A stretch of 33,101 bases of DNA from Nostoc sp. WHI (GTDB lineage Bacteria; Cyanobacteriota; Cyanobacteriia; Cyanobacteriales; Nostocaceae). Location of the stretch: NCBI RefSeq assembly GCF_015714725.1, contig NZ_WBKM01000067.1:1-33101 (forward strand). The letters are read 5' to 3'. Every line of letters starts with the position of its first letter. Positions within the stretch are counted from its first letter, which is position 1. The notes beneath the pieces were generated by a model that did not search any database, was not told the DNA's origin, and saw nothing but the letters and a program-made list of their open reading frames with translations. This document shows positions 1-7,573 of this stretch, one piece after another. Position numbers and translations under genes: made by a program.

Positions 1-132
1 TACCCCGAAATAACAATTGCATACCCCGAAATAGCAATTGCGTACCCCGAAATAACAATTGCATACCCCGAAATAACAATTGCATACCCCGAAATAACAA
101 TTGCATACCCCGAAATAACAATTGCGATCGCC
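1..132 (+). repeat. 21-bp tandem repeat array, six copies, possibly the 3' end of a gene
   Basis: Six head-to-tail copies of a 21-bp unit beginning TACCCCGAAATAACAA start at 1, 22, 43, 64, 85 and 106. They differ only at one A/G inside unit 2 and at the last base of units 2 and 6. Because 21 is a multiple of three, plus frame 1 stays open from the window edge and reads as repeats of YPEITIA, ending at TAA TAA (133-138). It could be the C-terminus of a protein entering from the left or a non-coding tandem repeat; the sequence does not decide. There are no spacers, so it is not a CRISPR array. Confidence 0.85.
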
Positions 133-145
133 TAATAAGGCTTTC

Positions 146-253
146 CTCGTTCCCAGGCGGAGCCTGGGAATGCATTCATTGAGTCTCTGGCTCAATGTCT
201 AACTGGAGGCACAGCCTCTAATCAACCATTCCCATGCTCTGCATGGGAACGAG
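146..253. repeat. Four-hairpin palindromic repeat element
   Basis: Ten-base outer ends CTCGTTCCCA and TGGGAACGAG are exact inverted repeats. Between them lie four successive hairpins, each with a 3-nt loop: 150-170 (9-bp stem, loop GGA), 177-197 (9-bp stem with one G-T pair, loop TCT), 204-220 (7-bp stem, loop ACA) and 229-249 (9-bp stem, loop TCT). It codes for no protein. This type of element is dispersed in filamentous cyanobacterial genomes; a worn copy lies at 14448-14551. Confidence 0.8.
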
Positions 254-391
254 AGAACAATGGGAAATCGAGCTTTTTTCGACTTGTGTGTACACCGTAG
301 CTCCTAAAAGGAGAGGAATGGAAGTGAGGTCAAAAATGTGCTGCACCTAAGCGAACTTGTTGATTGAGGATTGGGATATATAGCGATCGCC

Positions 392-475
392 AAAATAACA
401 AATGCACTCGCTAAAATAACAAATGCGTAGGCGTAGCCAGCCGCAGGCATCGCCGAAATAACTACTGGGAGCGAT
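392..475 (+). repeat. Degenerate 21-bp repeat array just upstream of the Uma2 gene
   Basis: AAAATAACAAATGC occurs at 392 and 413, and a related GAAATAACTACTGGG at 455. The starts are 21 and then 42 bases apart, the period of the array at 1-126. The third slot (434-454) is filled by a different repeat ending GCAGGCATCGCC. The array ends seven bases before the Uma2 start codon. The stretch 254-391 holds no gene; it has a TGTGTACACCGTAGC segment that recurs inverted near 18465. Confidence 0.6.
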
Positions 476-481
476 AAATTT

Positions 482-1108
482 ATGACTCAAGCCTTACGTA
501 AACTAGTTACATTCGATGAATTTGTTGCCAAATACCCAGACAACTCTGGAAAACGCTATGAGCTGCATGATGGAGTAGTTATAGAGATGTCTCAGCCGAC
601 AGGTGAACACGAAGAAGTTATAGGTTTTGTGGCACTGAATATATCTATAGAAATTGGGCGACTAAAACTTCCCTACTTCATTCCCAAAACAGCATTGGTT
701 AAACCGCTTGAAAGTGAATCAGCTTACTCGCCAGATGTGCTGGTATTAAACCGCCCCAATTTAGTCAATGAACCACTCTGGAAAAAAGACTCTACTGTAA
801 GCCTAGCTAAATCTATATCGTTTGTGATTGAAGTAGTTAGTACTAACTGGCATGATGATTATCTTACAAAAGTGGCTGCTTATGAAACAGTGGGAATCCC
901 TGAATACTGGATTGTTGATTATGCCGCTTTAGGTGGTAGGCGGTTTATTGGCAATCCCAAACAACCGACAATATCAGTCTATTCATTGGTTGATGGTGAG
1001 TATCAGATCAACCAGTTTCGTGGAAGCGAACGCATTATTTCACCCACATTCAGAGAATTGAATTTAACCGTCGAACAGATTTTTCAAGCAGGAGGAGTGC
1101 AAATCTAG
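482..1108 (+). CDS. Uma2 family (DUF820) putative endonuclease
   Basis: This 208-residue protein belongs to the Uma2/DUF820 family, which is greatly expanded in cyanobacteria and has a PD-(D/E)XK nuclease fold; the substrate is unknown. Visible signatures are SPDVLVL (Asp85), FVIEVVS (Glu117) followed by a Lys at 130, and the family motif GIPEYWIVD at 138-146. Length is normal (about 180-210 residues). The ATG at 482 is used because the DUF820 N-terminus (FDEFVAKYPD, then RYELHDGVVIEM) follows it directly; no strong ribosome-binding site is visible. It stands alone and its 3' end converges on the TA remnant at 1133-1540. The family assignment is firm; activity is inferred. Confidence 0.88.
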   Translation: MTQALRKLVTFDEFVAKYPDNSGKRYELHDGVVIEMSQPTGEHEEVIGFVALNISIEIGRLKLPYFIPKTALVKPLESESAYSPDVLVLNRPNLVNEPLWKKDSTVSLAKSISFVIEVVSTNWHDDYLTKVAAYETVGIPEYWIVDYAALGGRRFIGNPKQPTISVYSLVDGEYQINQFRGSERIISPTFRELNLTVEQIFQAGGVQI

Positions 1109-1132
1109 GCACAACCGCACACAAAAGAGAAT

Positions 1133-1285
1133 AAAGTTAGGAATATATTGTTTTAATTGTGTACTAATCCCACATATCAAAAAGTCTTGATATTTTGGCA
1201 TTTCTCTCAAAATCAGCGTAGGACGGTTTTTTATTTATCCATTTGCTTGAGGAATAGGAGTTAGTATGATGTTACCTTCTTTCAT
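1133..1285 (-). pseudogene. Remnant of a MazF/PemK-type toxin gene
   Basis: Read on the minus strand from ATG at 1285, the frame gives MKEGNIILTPIPQANG, then TAA (1237-1235), then continues in the same frame IKNRPTLILREMPKYQDF LICGIS and on to IPNF near 1133. The series TPIPQ, KNRP, and LICGIS is typical of MazF/PemK RNases (about 110 residues). The nonsense codon replaces what was probably a sense codon between NG and IKNRP, and the last half of the protein is missing. The toxin is therefore dead. It lies downstream of, and now fused in frame to, the antitoxin ORF at 1235-1540. Confidence 0.8.
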
Positions 1286-1540
1286 AATTAGGGTTATATT
1301 CTTTAATTGATTCCTAGCATATTCTGGTTCATCTTCTGCATAACATTGATTTAAGTTATTTAAAGAGAAGGATTGCCAATTTTCTCTTTCTTCTGTATTG
1401 GTTTCTAAAACGGTTACATCTTCGACTTGTGGAAGTGTTGAAGATTTAGTGATTAAATATTCGGCATAATGTAAAAGTTCAATTTTCAGGTAACTGGGCA
1501 AATTTTCTATGATTTTCCATAGGGCTGTTTCGGTACTCAT
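1235..1540 (-). pseudogene. Antitoxin-like ORF, frameshifted and fused to the toxin remnant
   Basis: The 101-residue ORF starts at an ATG preceded by AAGGAG at a good distance. Residues 1-32 (ETALWKIIENLPSYLKIELLHY) resemble the helical DUF2281-type antitoxins found with MazF-like toxins, and YAEDEPEY near 67-74 is the usual acidic tail. After that the frame passes into the toxin start (MKEGNIILTP). A neighbouring frame still reads IKEYNPNYERR followed by TAA overlapping the toxin ATG, which is the expected native antitoxin end. A small indel near 1305-1312 thus appears to have fused the two frames. The N-terminal part may still be expressed; an antitoxin role is inferred. Confidence 0.7.
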
Positions 1541-1888
1541 AATTACTCCTTTTGGAATTTATAAGGATTAATATTACTTATTATTTTGATTGTAAGGTAC
1601 AAGATCGGCGATGCCTACGGCGGGCTGCGCCTACGCACTATTTTATAGGAGTGATGTCTGCGACGAGGAAGGCGAGAAGCCTAACGGCATAGCTTCTCTA
1701 CGAGAGGCTGCGCCAACGCTTACCGCAAAATCAGTATATTGTCTGTTCACAAGTAAAAAACACTCATCCACGAGGTTCTTTCATTATCAGAAACACATCA
1801 TTTGTGATGAAATTCTACACTTTTCTGTAATTTAGGGTGTTGGTGTTGAATTTTTCTTATGATCTAGTTGCGTCTCACACCCTTACCC
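1541..1888. repeat. Gene-free stretch with dispersed cyanobacterial repeats
   Basis: No convincing gene is seen. About 1606-1636 carries a GCGATGCCTACGGCGGGC-type repeat and about 1650-1720 a second compound repeat with the self-complementary CTTCTCTACGAGAGG. Related GTAGGCATCGC or ACGCCTACGC pieces recur near 423-453, 4960-4990, 5740-5765, 12941-12966 and 29889-29904. The open frame through 1611-1835 is built from these repeats and is not counted as a gene. Confidence 0.6.
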
Positions 1889-3691
1889 ATGAATGAACAG
1901 CGTCAGCAAGCCTATCTCAACCTCATTCAACGCGTGTTGAATTGCCCTACTAACGATGAATTTCAAGAAACTTTGGCGGCAAACCAAGAATTAGTAGATA
2001 TTGGCTTCTTGCAGGCAATAGAAGCAGAAGCACAGAGGTTTTCACAGCAAGGGGATGAGACGAGAGCCAATTGGTTGCAAAGTTTGGCAATGCAACTAAG
2101 GGAAGCGTTGAATCTAGATAATAAAGTAGATTTACAATCTCTCAGTGAGGAGGAGATACAGACATATTACCAATTCTTGATGCAGGTACTACTACAAGCA
2201 ACCGCAGACAGTAGGGGTAATTCCCAGGTAGTTTACCCTTTGCTGGCAAAGAATACAGACAAACTCGACGGAGTGTTAGCAGAAATATTGCGCCGTTGGG
2301 GGATAAATAGACTTGGGGAAGCGAAAGCAGATGAAGCGGAAGCTTTAGCAGCAGTTATTGTTACATTTAGCAATCTAATTCAGCAATTCCCCTTGGGTAG
2401 CAAAGCCAACAATATAGAAATTGCCATTATTGGCTATGAAGTCGCGTTAACTGTTAGAATTAGAGAAGCTTTGCCTATTGATTGGGCAGCAACACAACAT
2501 AATCTCGCAAATGCCTACAGCGATAGAATAAGAGGAGACAGGGCAGATAACATCGAAATTGCGATCGCTGCTTATACTGCTGCTTTAACTGTCAACACCA
2601 GAGAAGCTTTGCCTCAATCTTGGGCAGTAACGCAAAATAATCTGGCAAATGCCTACAACAATAGAATAAAAGGAGACAGGGCAGATAACATCGAAATTGC
2701 GATCGCTGCTTATACTGCTGCTTTAACTGTCAGAACCAGAGATGCTTTGCCTATTGATTGGGCAGAAACTTTGTGGGGGCTAGGGATTGCTTACCAAAAC
2801 GCAAACCAGTTTGCCCTAGCGTACAATACTTTTGAGTCTGCCATTGCCACTATAGAATCTTTACGAGAAGAAATAGTATCTGGAGAAGAAAGCAAGCGTA
2901 AACAAGCGGAACGCTTTAACCAAGTTTATAGCTACATGGTAGAAGTTTGCACAGAATTAAATAAGATTACCAAAGCAATTGAATATGTTGAACGTAGTAA
3001 AACCCGCAATTTAGTCGAACAAATTCTTGAACGTGACTCTAAAACCATCTTCCCTCCAGAAGTAGTTACTCAATTAGAACAATACAGGGATGAAATAGCC
3101 GTAGGACAATATCAAATCCAAAATGGCAAAGCTGAAAATCCAAAAGACCTAGTACAACATCTCCAACAGTTGCGAAACCAGCGTAATGAATTGCAAAACC
3201 AATACTTACCTGTTGGTTATGGGTTCAAATTCCACTCCTTCCAAGCTTCTTTGGATAAGCATACAGCCATTATCGAGTGGTATATTCTCAACGGTAAAAT
3301 TCTGGTGTTTATTGTCACAAAAAAAGGAGAAGTCACTGTTTGGCAATCCCAAGCAAAAGACAGAGAAGATTTGAGGAATTGGAGAAATGGATATTTGCAT
3401 AATTACTACAATCAAAACGACCAATGGCGAAATAACTTAGGGGAAGAACTTAAAGAATTAGCTTCGATTCTGCACATTGATGAAATATTAACCCAGATAC
3501 CAAAGCACTGCGATAAACTCATCCTAATTCCCCATCAATTTCTGCATTTATTGCCCCTTCATGCAATTCCAATAAATCAAAATTCTGAAAATTCGTCTTG
3601 TCTTCTGGATTTATTTGCTGGTGGTGTCAGCTATGCACCCAGTTGTCAACTACTGCAACAAGTACAACAGCGACAACGCCCTGATTTTTAA
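1889..3691 (+). pseudogene. TPR-CHAT protein, N-terminal part (cut by an in-frame stop)
   Basis: This encodes the first 600 residues of a protein whose frame continues unbroken to 4483 except for one TAA at 3689-3691. It has an alpha-helical N-terminus, TPR-like repeats at about residues 175-310 (a 46-residue unit with DNIEIAIAAYTAALTV and ALPxxWAxTQNNLANAY), and the start of a CHAT (caspase-like) domain at about 455-600, including CDKLILIPHQFLHLLPLHA. Two of the TPR units are nearly identical at DNA level (offset 138 bp), which points to recent duplication. The catalytic His and Cys lie after the stop, so the product made from this ORF would lack protease activity. ATG 1889 is preferred over TTG 1868. 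Confidence 0.8.
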
Positions 3692-4483
3692 TCTCTGTTT
3701 GCGATTCAAAATCCTACAGGCGATTTAAACTATACAGATTTAGAAGTACAAGTTATTCAAAGCCACTTTAATCCTGCTAATGTCCTGAAAAAAACAGCAG
3801 CGACACTCACAGCAATCGATAATTCCGACTTAAATACTTACCATTGCGCCCACTTTAGCTGCCACGGTTATTTTAACTTAGCAAACCCCGGTAAATCAGC
3901 CCTAATTTTGGCAGATGCGCCTATCGCAGACACACCAACAAAACCCGACTCCGAACGTTATCTGAATGTGCGAGCAGGGGAAACCAACGATTTAGACAAA
4001 TGCCTTACCTTAGATAAAATCTTCACTCTAAAATTAGATAAATGTCGCCTCGTCACCCTTTCTGCGTGCGAAACTGGATTGATTGATTTTGGAAATACTA
4101 GTGACGAATATATTGGTTTACCTAGCGGTTTTCTGTTAGCAGGTAGTCCCAGTGTCGTTAGTTCTCTTTGGAAAGTAAATGACCTTTCCACCAGCTTTTT
4201 AATGATTAAATTATACGAAAACTTATTCAAACTCGGTCGATTGGAAGCAGGAGATGTTGCCATAGCCCTGAAGGAAGCTCAAAACTGGCTGCGAAATCTG
4301 ACTATTGAGGGATTAGACATATTTCTGGAGGAACACAAAACCCAGATTGAAAAAGTCCTTGCTCAACTAAGAGTAGGACAACGCATCATATTTCAAGAAT
4401 CTTTGAAACTAATCAAGCAACGTCAACCTCTACCTTTCGCAAATCCCTACTACTGGGCTGGATTTACAGCTTCTGGACTTTAA
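3692..4483 (+). pseudogene. CHAT protease domain, C-terminal part of the interrupted TPR-CHAT gene
   Basis: Directly after TAA 3689-3691 the same frame reads SLFAIQNPTGDLNYTDLEVQ and continues as the rest of a CHAT domain. It contains HFSCHG (catalytic His, codon 659 counted from 1889) and LSACETGL (catalytic Cys, codon 727), then the usual LAGSPSVVSSLWKVND and a closing FANPYYWAGFTASG. No ATG or ribosome-binding site precedes the His region; the first alternative start is a TTG at 3908, after the catalytic His. Separate expression is therefore unlikely. Without the single stop the protein would be 864 residues. The 3' end overlaps the convergent gene at 4480 by four bases. Confidence 0.8.
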
Positions 4484-4848
4484 GCACCAGATTCGGGGAC
4501 TTTACAAAACCTTTTCGCACCCAGTTTAAACACACAAATACTGAGTGCAGTTGCTATACCCGGAGGAATGGAAATACCAATAGCGATCGCTTCTATAGCT
4601 GGAGCAAGCAATCCAGATTCTAAGGCTTCTCTAACTTCTTCCTGACAGACAAATTGGCGACATTTTTCCAACCAATCATTTAATCCTCTATCTGCTTCCT
4701 GTGCAGTTTCCCGCATAACCAGCAGTGGAACGGCATCGTCTAAATAGCCTTCACACTCTTCGATAGTATCCAAAGCTACTAAAGCCTGGGTATTATCTGC
4801 CAATTCGCTGCGAAACTGACTAATTTCCTCTGGTGTAACAGTAATCAT
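4480..4848 (-). CDS. Conserved hypothetical protein next to a CHAT gene
   Basis: A 122-residue acidic, mostly helical protein starting MITVTPEEISQF. I do not recognise a characterised family. Features seen: DTIEECEGYLDDAVPLL at about 27-43, a Cys-containing helix (ECRQFVCQEE-like) at about 62-72, and a hydrophobic stretch at about 84-109 (IEAIAIGISIPPGIATALSI) that could be one membrane segment or a buried helix. Its 3' end overlaps the 3' end of the CHAT gene by four bases in convergent orientation. A role with the CHAT protein is possible but rests on position only. Confidence 0.6.
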   Translation of the reverse strand: MITVTPEEISQFRSELADNTQALVALDTIEECEGYLDDAVPLLVMRETAQEADRGLNDWLEKCRQFVCQEEVREALESGLLAPAIEAIAIGISIPPGIATALSICVFKLGAKRFCKVPESGA

Positions 4849-5018
4849 CTAGTTTTAACCAGTAAATAAATACACAAAAACCTTGAGAATTATACATCTA
4901 ACGCCGAATCCAGAGATGTGGTGCTGACACGATATCAATAATAGAAGTAATTTTGGAGTGCGATGTCTACGACGGGCTACGCCTACGCGCATTTTCAACA
5001 ACCAGAAAAATTCACGCA

Positions 5019-5122
5019 ATTTTGGGTTGATATGCGATCGCACCTTCAAATCAAAGCCTCAACACATCACTCAAACTCAGTTCGCAGAAAGCTTTTAACA
5101 AATCGATACAATTAGCGATCGC
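5019..5122. repeat. Left copy of a direct duplication flanking the MazF-type TA pair
   Basis: This segment matches 5725-5847 almost throughout, from ATTTTGGGTTGATATGCG to CAATTAGCGATCGC. Relative to the right copy it lacks an 18-bp insertion and one T. It holds the last four codons' worth of a mazF-like end (ATTTTGGGTTGA) and a frameshifted copy of the last codons of the M42 peptidase gene. The rest of 4849-5201 has no gene; 4960-4990 carries a GTCTACGACGGGC-type dispersed repeat. Confidence 0.75.
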
Positions 5123-5124
5123 CT

Positions 5125-5154
5125 TCGTCGGTAGAGACGACCAAAAACTATAAT
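5125..5154 (+). promoter_or_regulatory. Candidate promoter and operator of the MazF-type TA pair
   Basis: TATAAT (5149-5154) lies 47 bases before the antitoxin ATG. An inverted repeat TCGTC-ggtaga-GACGA (5125-5140) covers the place of the -35 box. TA antitoxins commonly repress their own promoter, so this is a reasonable operator candidate; no binding evidence exists in the sequence itself. Confidence 0.4.
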
Positions 5155-5201
5155 GAATACATAAAGCAACCAATACAGGCAAGCTTAGGAGAATCTAAAT
5201 A

Positions 5202-5411
5202 ATGCAGGCTGATAGCATTTCAGAGCAAAGGTTACTTGAAAAAATTCGCCAGCTACCTCCCGAAAAAGTTTTGCTAGTTGAAGGTTTTATTGATTCTTTG
5301 GATCAGCAAAGTACAGATCATAGCCTTACCTTTGCAGCAGCAAAACTTTCTGAACCAGTTCTGCTCAAAATCTGGGATAACCCTGATGATGCAGAATATG
5401 ACAAACTATGA
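5202..5411 (+). CDS. Antitoxin of a MazF/PemK-type TA pair
   Basis: A 69-residue protein with the helical DUF2281-like N-terminus (LLEKIRQLPPEKVLLVEGFI at about 11-30) and an acidic C-terminal tail (WDNPDDAEYDKL), the usual layout of an antitoxin that dimerises through its N-terminus and masks the toxin with its tail. AGGAGA lies 10 bases before the ATG. Its 3' end overlaps the toxin gene by 14 bases, implying translational coupling. The role is inferred from gene order and family resemblance. Confidence 0.78.
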   Translation: MQADSISEQRLLEKIRQLPPEKVLLVEGFIDSLDQQSTDHSLTFAAAKLSEPVLLKIWDNPDDAEYDKL

Positions 5412-5736
5412 ATTTGGTGATGTTGTTTTAGTGCCGTTTCCCTTTACTGACCAAACTACTACTAAAAAACGTCCAGCAGTGGTTGTGAGTTCTAATAGCT
5501 ATCAACGTGAGCGTTCGGATTTAATATTGATAGCGATTACCAGTCAAGCAAATCCAGCAACTTCCTTTGGTGAAATCACAATTGCTGGATGGCGAGTAGC
5601 TGGTCTTCTCAAGCCTTCAATTATTAAACCAGTTTTGACTACCATAGATAAAGGGCTAGTGATTAGAAAGTTAGGACGACTTGAGGAATCAGACCTTCAG
5701 ACTTTGCAAAACCTTTTTCTGGCTATTTTGGGTTGA
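5398..5736 (+). CDS. MazF/PemK-type toxin (endoribonuclease)
   Basis: A 112-residue protein starting MTNYEFGDVVLVPFPFTDQ. The N-terminal beta-barrel signature GDVVLVPFPFTD, followed by KKRPAVVVSS and later LIAITSQ, is typical of MazF/PemK ribosome-independent mRNA interferases. The start is the ATG at 5398, inside the end of the antitoxin gene; an in-frame upstream extension to 5278 lies wholly inside the antitoxin gene and is not needed. Length is normal for the family and all core motifs are present, so the toxin appears intact, unlike the related remnant at 1133-1285. The cleaved RNA motif cannot be told from sequence. Confidence 0.85.
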   Translation: MTNYEFGDVVLVPFPFTDQTTTKKRPAVVVSSNSYQRERSDLILIAITSQANPATSFGEITIAGWRVAGLLKPSIIKPVLTTIDKGLVIRKLGRLEESDLQTLQNLFLAILG

Positions 5737-5847
5737 TATGCGTAGTTTACCGCCGTAGGCATCGCTCCTTCAAATCAAAGCCTCTCAGTATCACTCAAAC
5801 TCAGTTTCGCAGAAAGCTTTTAACAAAGCGATACAATTAGCGATCGC
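5725..5847. repeat. Right copy of the direct duplication flanking the TA pair
   Basis: It spans the last codons of the MazF-type toxin gene, the intergenic region, and the last 19 or so codons of the convergent M42 peptidase gene. Compared with 5019-5122 it carries an extra 18 bases, TAGTTTACCGCCGTAGGC, placed inside what is ATGCGATCGC in the left copy. The same repeat type occurs at 12941-12966. Confidence 0.75.
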
Positions 5848-6834
5848 TCCTAAATGAGCAATTTCATATCCATGTGTATTTTCTGTGGGAAATGCCAAAC
5901 ACGCAGCACGCCCAACATGACCAAATTTCATCGCAATTGAGGCATCGCTGCCAAACCCACTTAGGATGGTTAACTGCACTGGCATATCCAACTGTTTAGC
6001 ACAGTGGCGCAGTTGTCCATTTAGCCCTTCATCATATATCCCATAGGCATCTTGAGACAAAAGTACAGGACTTACCCCATCTTTAACAGGATATTCTTCA
6101 GATAAAGGACAAATTTCTAAAGCAATCAAGGCATCCAAACGCTGATTTTGGGTGAAAAACAGCGCCCCAATTGCCCCCACTTCTTCTTTTGCTGACGCTA
6201 CCAAATAAACATCAACAACTGGCTGTTTCAGATTTTGAGCTAAAGCTAATAGAATCGCAACAGAGGCTTTGTTATCTAAGGTGTAACTGGCGATATGATC
6301 CTTTAACCTAATTGGATGCTTGCGATGCTTACCGATTACCATTCTAGTTCCGGGTCGAATGCCAGCTGCTTCTAATTCAGCAGATGTGAGTTTCGTTTCA
6401 ATCCAGGCATTTTCCCACTTAACAGTAGTATCTTCCTGCTGCACTTTTTGGGGCGATTCGTGAGAAACGTGGCGGGAACCAAAGCTGAGAATACCGTTAA
6501 TGGTTTCGTTATCTCCTAGTAAATCTACAACTCCTTCACCGTAAACCCACGGAAAAGAGCCGCCGAGTTTGCGGACTTCCACACGACCTTTATCACTGAT
6601 ATTTTTGACAATAGCGCCAATTTCATCTTTGTGTGCCGTGATAGCGATCGCTCGCTCTGGATTTTTCCCTGGAATTTTCGCAATAATATTATCAGCGCGA
6701 TCGCACCAAACTTGCACACCCAGCGCTGCAAATCGTTGCATCAACAACTGGTTAATCTCAGTTTCTGCACCACTAGGGGAATGGTGCATCACCAATTCTT
6801 CAATAATTTGAAATAAGCGATCGTAATCCCACAT
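5791..6834 (-). CDS. M42 family metallopeptidase (glutamyl aminopeptidase/endoglucanase type)
   Basis: A 347-residue cytosolic dinuclear-metal aminopeptidase of family M42 that trims peptides. Expected metal and catalytic residues are present: TAHKDE (His68), TLDNKAS (Asp187), AKEEVGAIG (catalytic Glu217, metal Glu218), ALEICP (Glu240 where Asp is commoner) and TENTHGYE (His321). Length is normal (about 340-360). I start at the ATG at 6834 (MWDYDRLFQIIEEL), because the extra 21 residues from 6897 are unlike the family; no clear ribosome-binding site precedes either. The last 19 codons are duplicated in degraded form at 5066-5122. It is convergent with the TA pair. Confidence 0.88.
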   Translation of the reverse strand: MWDYDRLFQIIEELVMHHSPSGAETEINQLLMQRFAALGVQVWCDRADNIIAKIPGKNPERAIAITAHKDEIGAIVKNISDKGRVEVRKLGGSFPWVYGEGVVDLLGDNETINGILSFGSRHVSHESPQKVQQEDTTVKWENAWIETKLTSAELEAAGIRPGTRMVIGKHRKHPIRLKDHIASYTLDNKASVAILLALAQNLKQPVVDVYLVASAKEEVGAIGALFFTQNQRLDALIALEICPLSEEYPVKDGVSPVLLSQDAYGIYDEGLNGQLRHCAKQLDMPVQLTILSGFGSDASIAMKFGHVGRAACLAFPTENTHGYEIAHLGAIANCIALLKAFCETEFE

Positions 6835-6903
6835 CAATACAGTTAGTTTAATTTTCAACTGTTGTATGAGACAATTGTGCATCAACAACTCGAGCAACAG
6901 TCC

Positions 6904-7173
6904 TCAGTGCTGACTTTTTTGTTGACGCTTAAGTATTCCTGTTGCACCAAAAGCACAAATTGCCAACAATGTCCCCCACGCGATCGTTGGTTCAGGAACA
7001 GACTTAGCCTCAATCACCGCCAGTGCCCTGTCTGCTATCACCTGATGAGCAGCAGTTGTTGGATGGAAACCGTCCCAGATGAGAAACTTGTTGTTACCTG
7101 GGTTACATATATCTAGTCTAGACAGACAAGACTCGGTTACATTCGTAAAACCCAATGCGCTTGCCTGATTAAT
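6904..7173 (-). pseudogene. 3' part of a split SGNH/GDSL hydrolase gene with PEP-CTERM tail
   Basis: The minus strand reads SALGFTNVTESCLSRLDIC, then FLIWDGFHPTTAAHQVIADR, which is block V (catalytic Asp and His) of SGNH/GDSL lipases and esterases. It ends with the PEP-CTERM sorting signal: VPEPT, a hydrophobic stretch (IAWGTLLAICAFGATGIL) and KRQQKS. The protein would have been exported and processed by an exosortase system. The frame is broken near 7173 by the mobile element relic, and the matching upstream part lies at 7574-7693. Blocks I-III, including the nucleophile GDS, are not in the window, so the gene is dead. Confidence 0.8.
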
Positions 7174-7573
7174 TGAACCACCCCACCGCAAGGCGGATGG
7201 GGATTCCTGACATCTAATGATGACAGCGGGACATTCAAGTATCCCTCTAGACCCTCAAACTAACACCCATACGAGAGGCGCAAGAATTGGGCTTACTTTT
7301 AGTTTAGATTTACGCTTTCAGAGTTCATCGCTAAGCCAGGTAGGTACGCTCTGCATTCTGATATTGCTTGTCAGTTGTTTAGGCTTGCTGTTTAAAAACA
7401 GTAGTGACTTACTGTGCCGGAGTCTCACCGAAACTAGAATGCTTCAACACGTAGATGATTATTCATACTCACTTTTCTATTTTAACATTTAAAGAATCGT
7501 CTACTCCACTTCGTTCCGCATTAGCTAATCCATCCCCACCGTTTAGACGGATGGGGTTTTCCGCGAAATCTGA
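7174..7573 (-). mobile_element. IS200/IS605-like relic or non-autonomous element
   Basis: Two hairpins, CCCCACCGC-AAG-GCGGATGGGG (7181-7202) and CCCCACCGT-TTAG-ACGGATGGGG (7534-7556), share the same asymmetric bulge (A against AT). Subterminal imperfect hairpins at both ends, with no terminal inverted repeats, are the hallmark of IS200/IS605-family elements. The roughly 400 bp between hydrolase fragments fit an insertion. No TnpA or TnpB ORF survives. The exact ends are unresolved: the 7573 side abuts TTTAT read on the minus strand, the other side TGGTTCAAT. Orientation is set on the assumption that the 7181 hairpin is the right end. Confidence 0.65.

Noticed and set aside
1..126. Possible CRISPR array
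   Set aside because: Units follow each other directly with no spacers, and no cas gene is in the window.
1611..1835. 74-codon open frame on the plus strand
   Set aside because: It is made of dispersed cyanobacterial repeats and has no ribosome-binding site or family features.
3206..3424. Minus-strand open frame inside the CHAT gene
   Set aside because: Shadow of the coding strand, which shows clear family sequence.
3958..4263. 101-codon minus-strand frame opposite the CHAT catalytic part
   Set aside because: Antisense shadow over the HFSCHG/ACETG-containing frame.
7217..7492. 91-codon plus-strand frame in the IS-like relic
   Set aside because: No similarity to TnpA or TnpB motifs and no good start; treated as non-coding element DNA.
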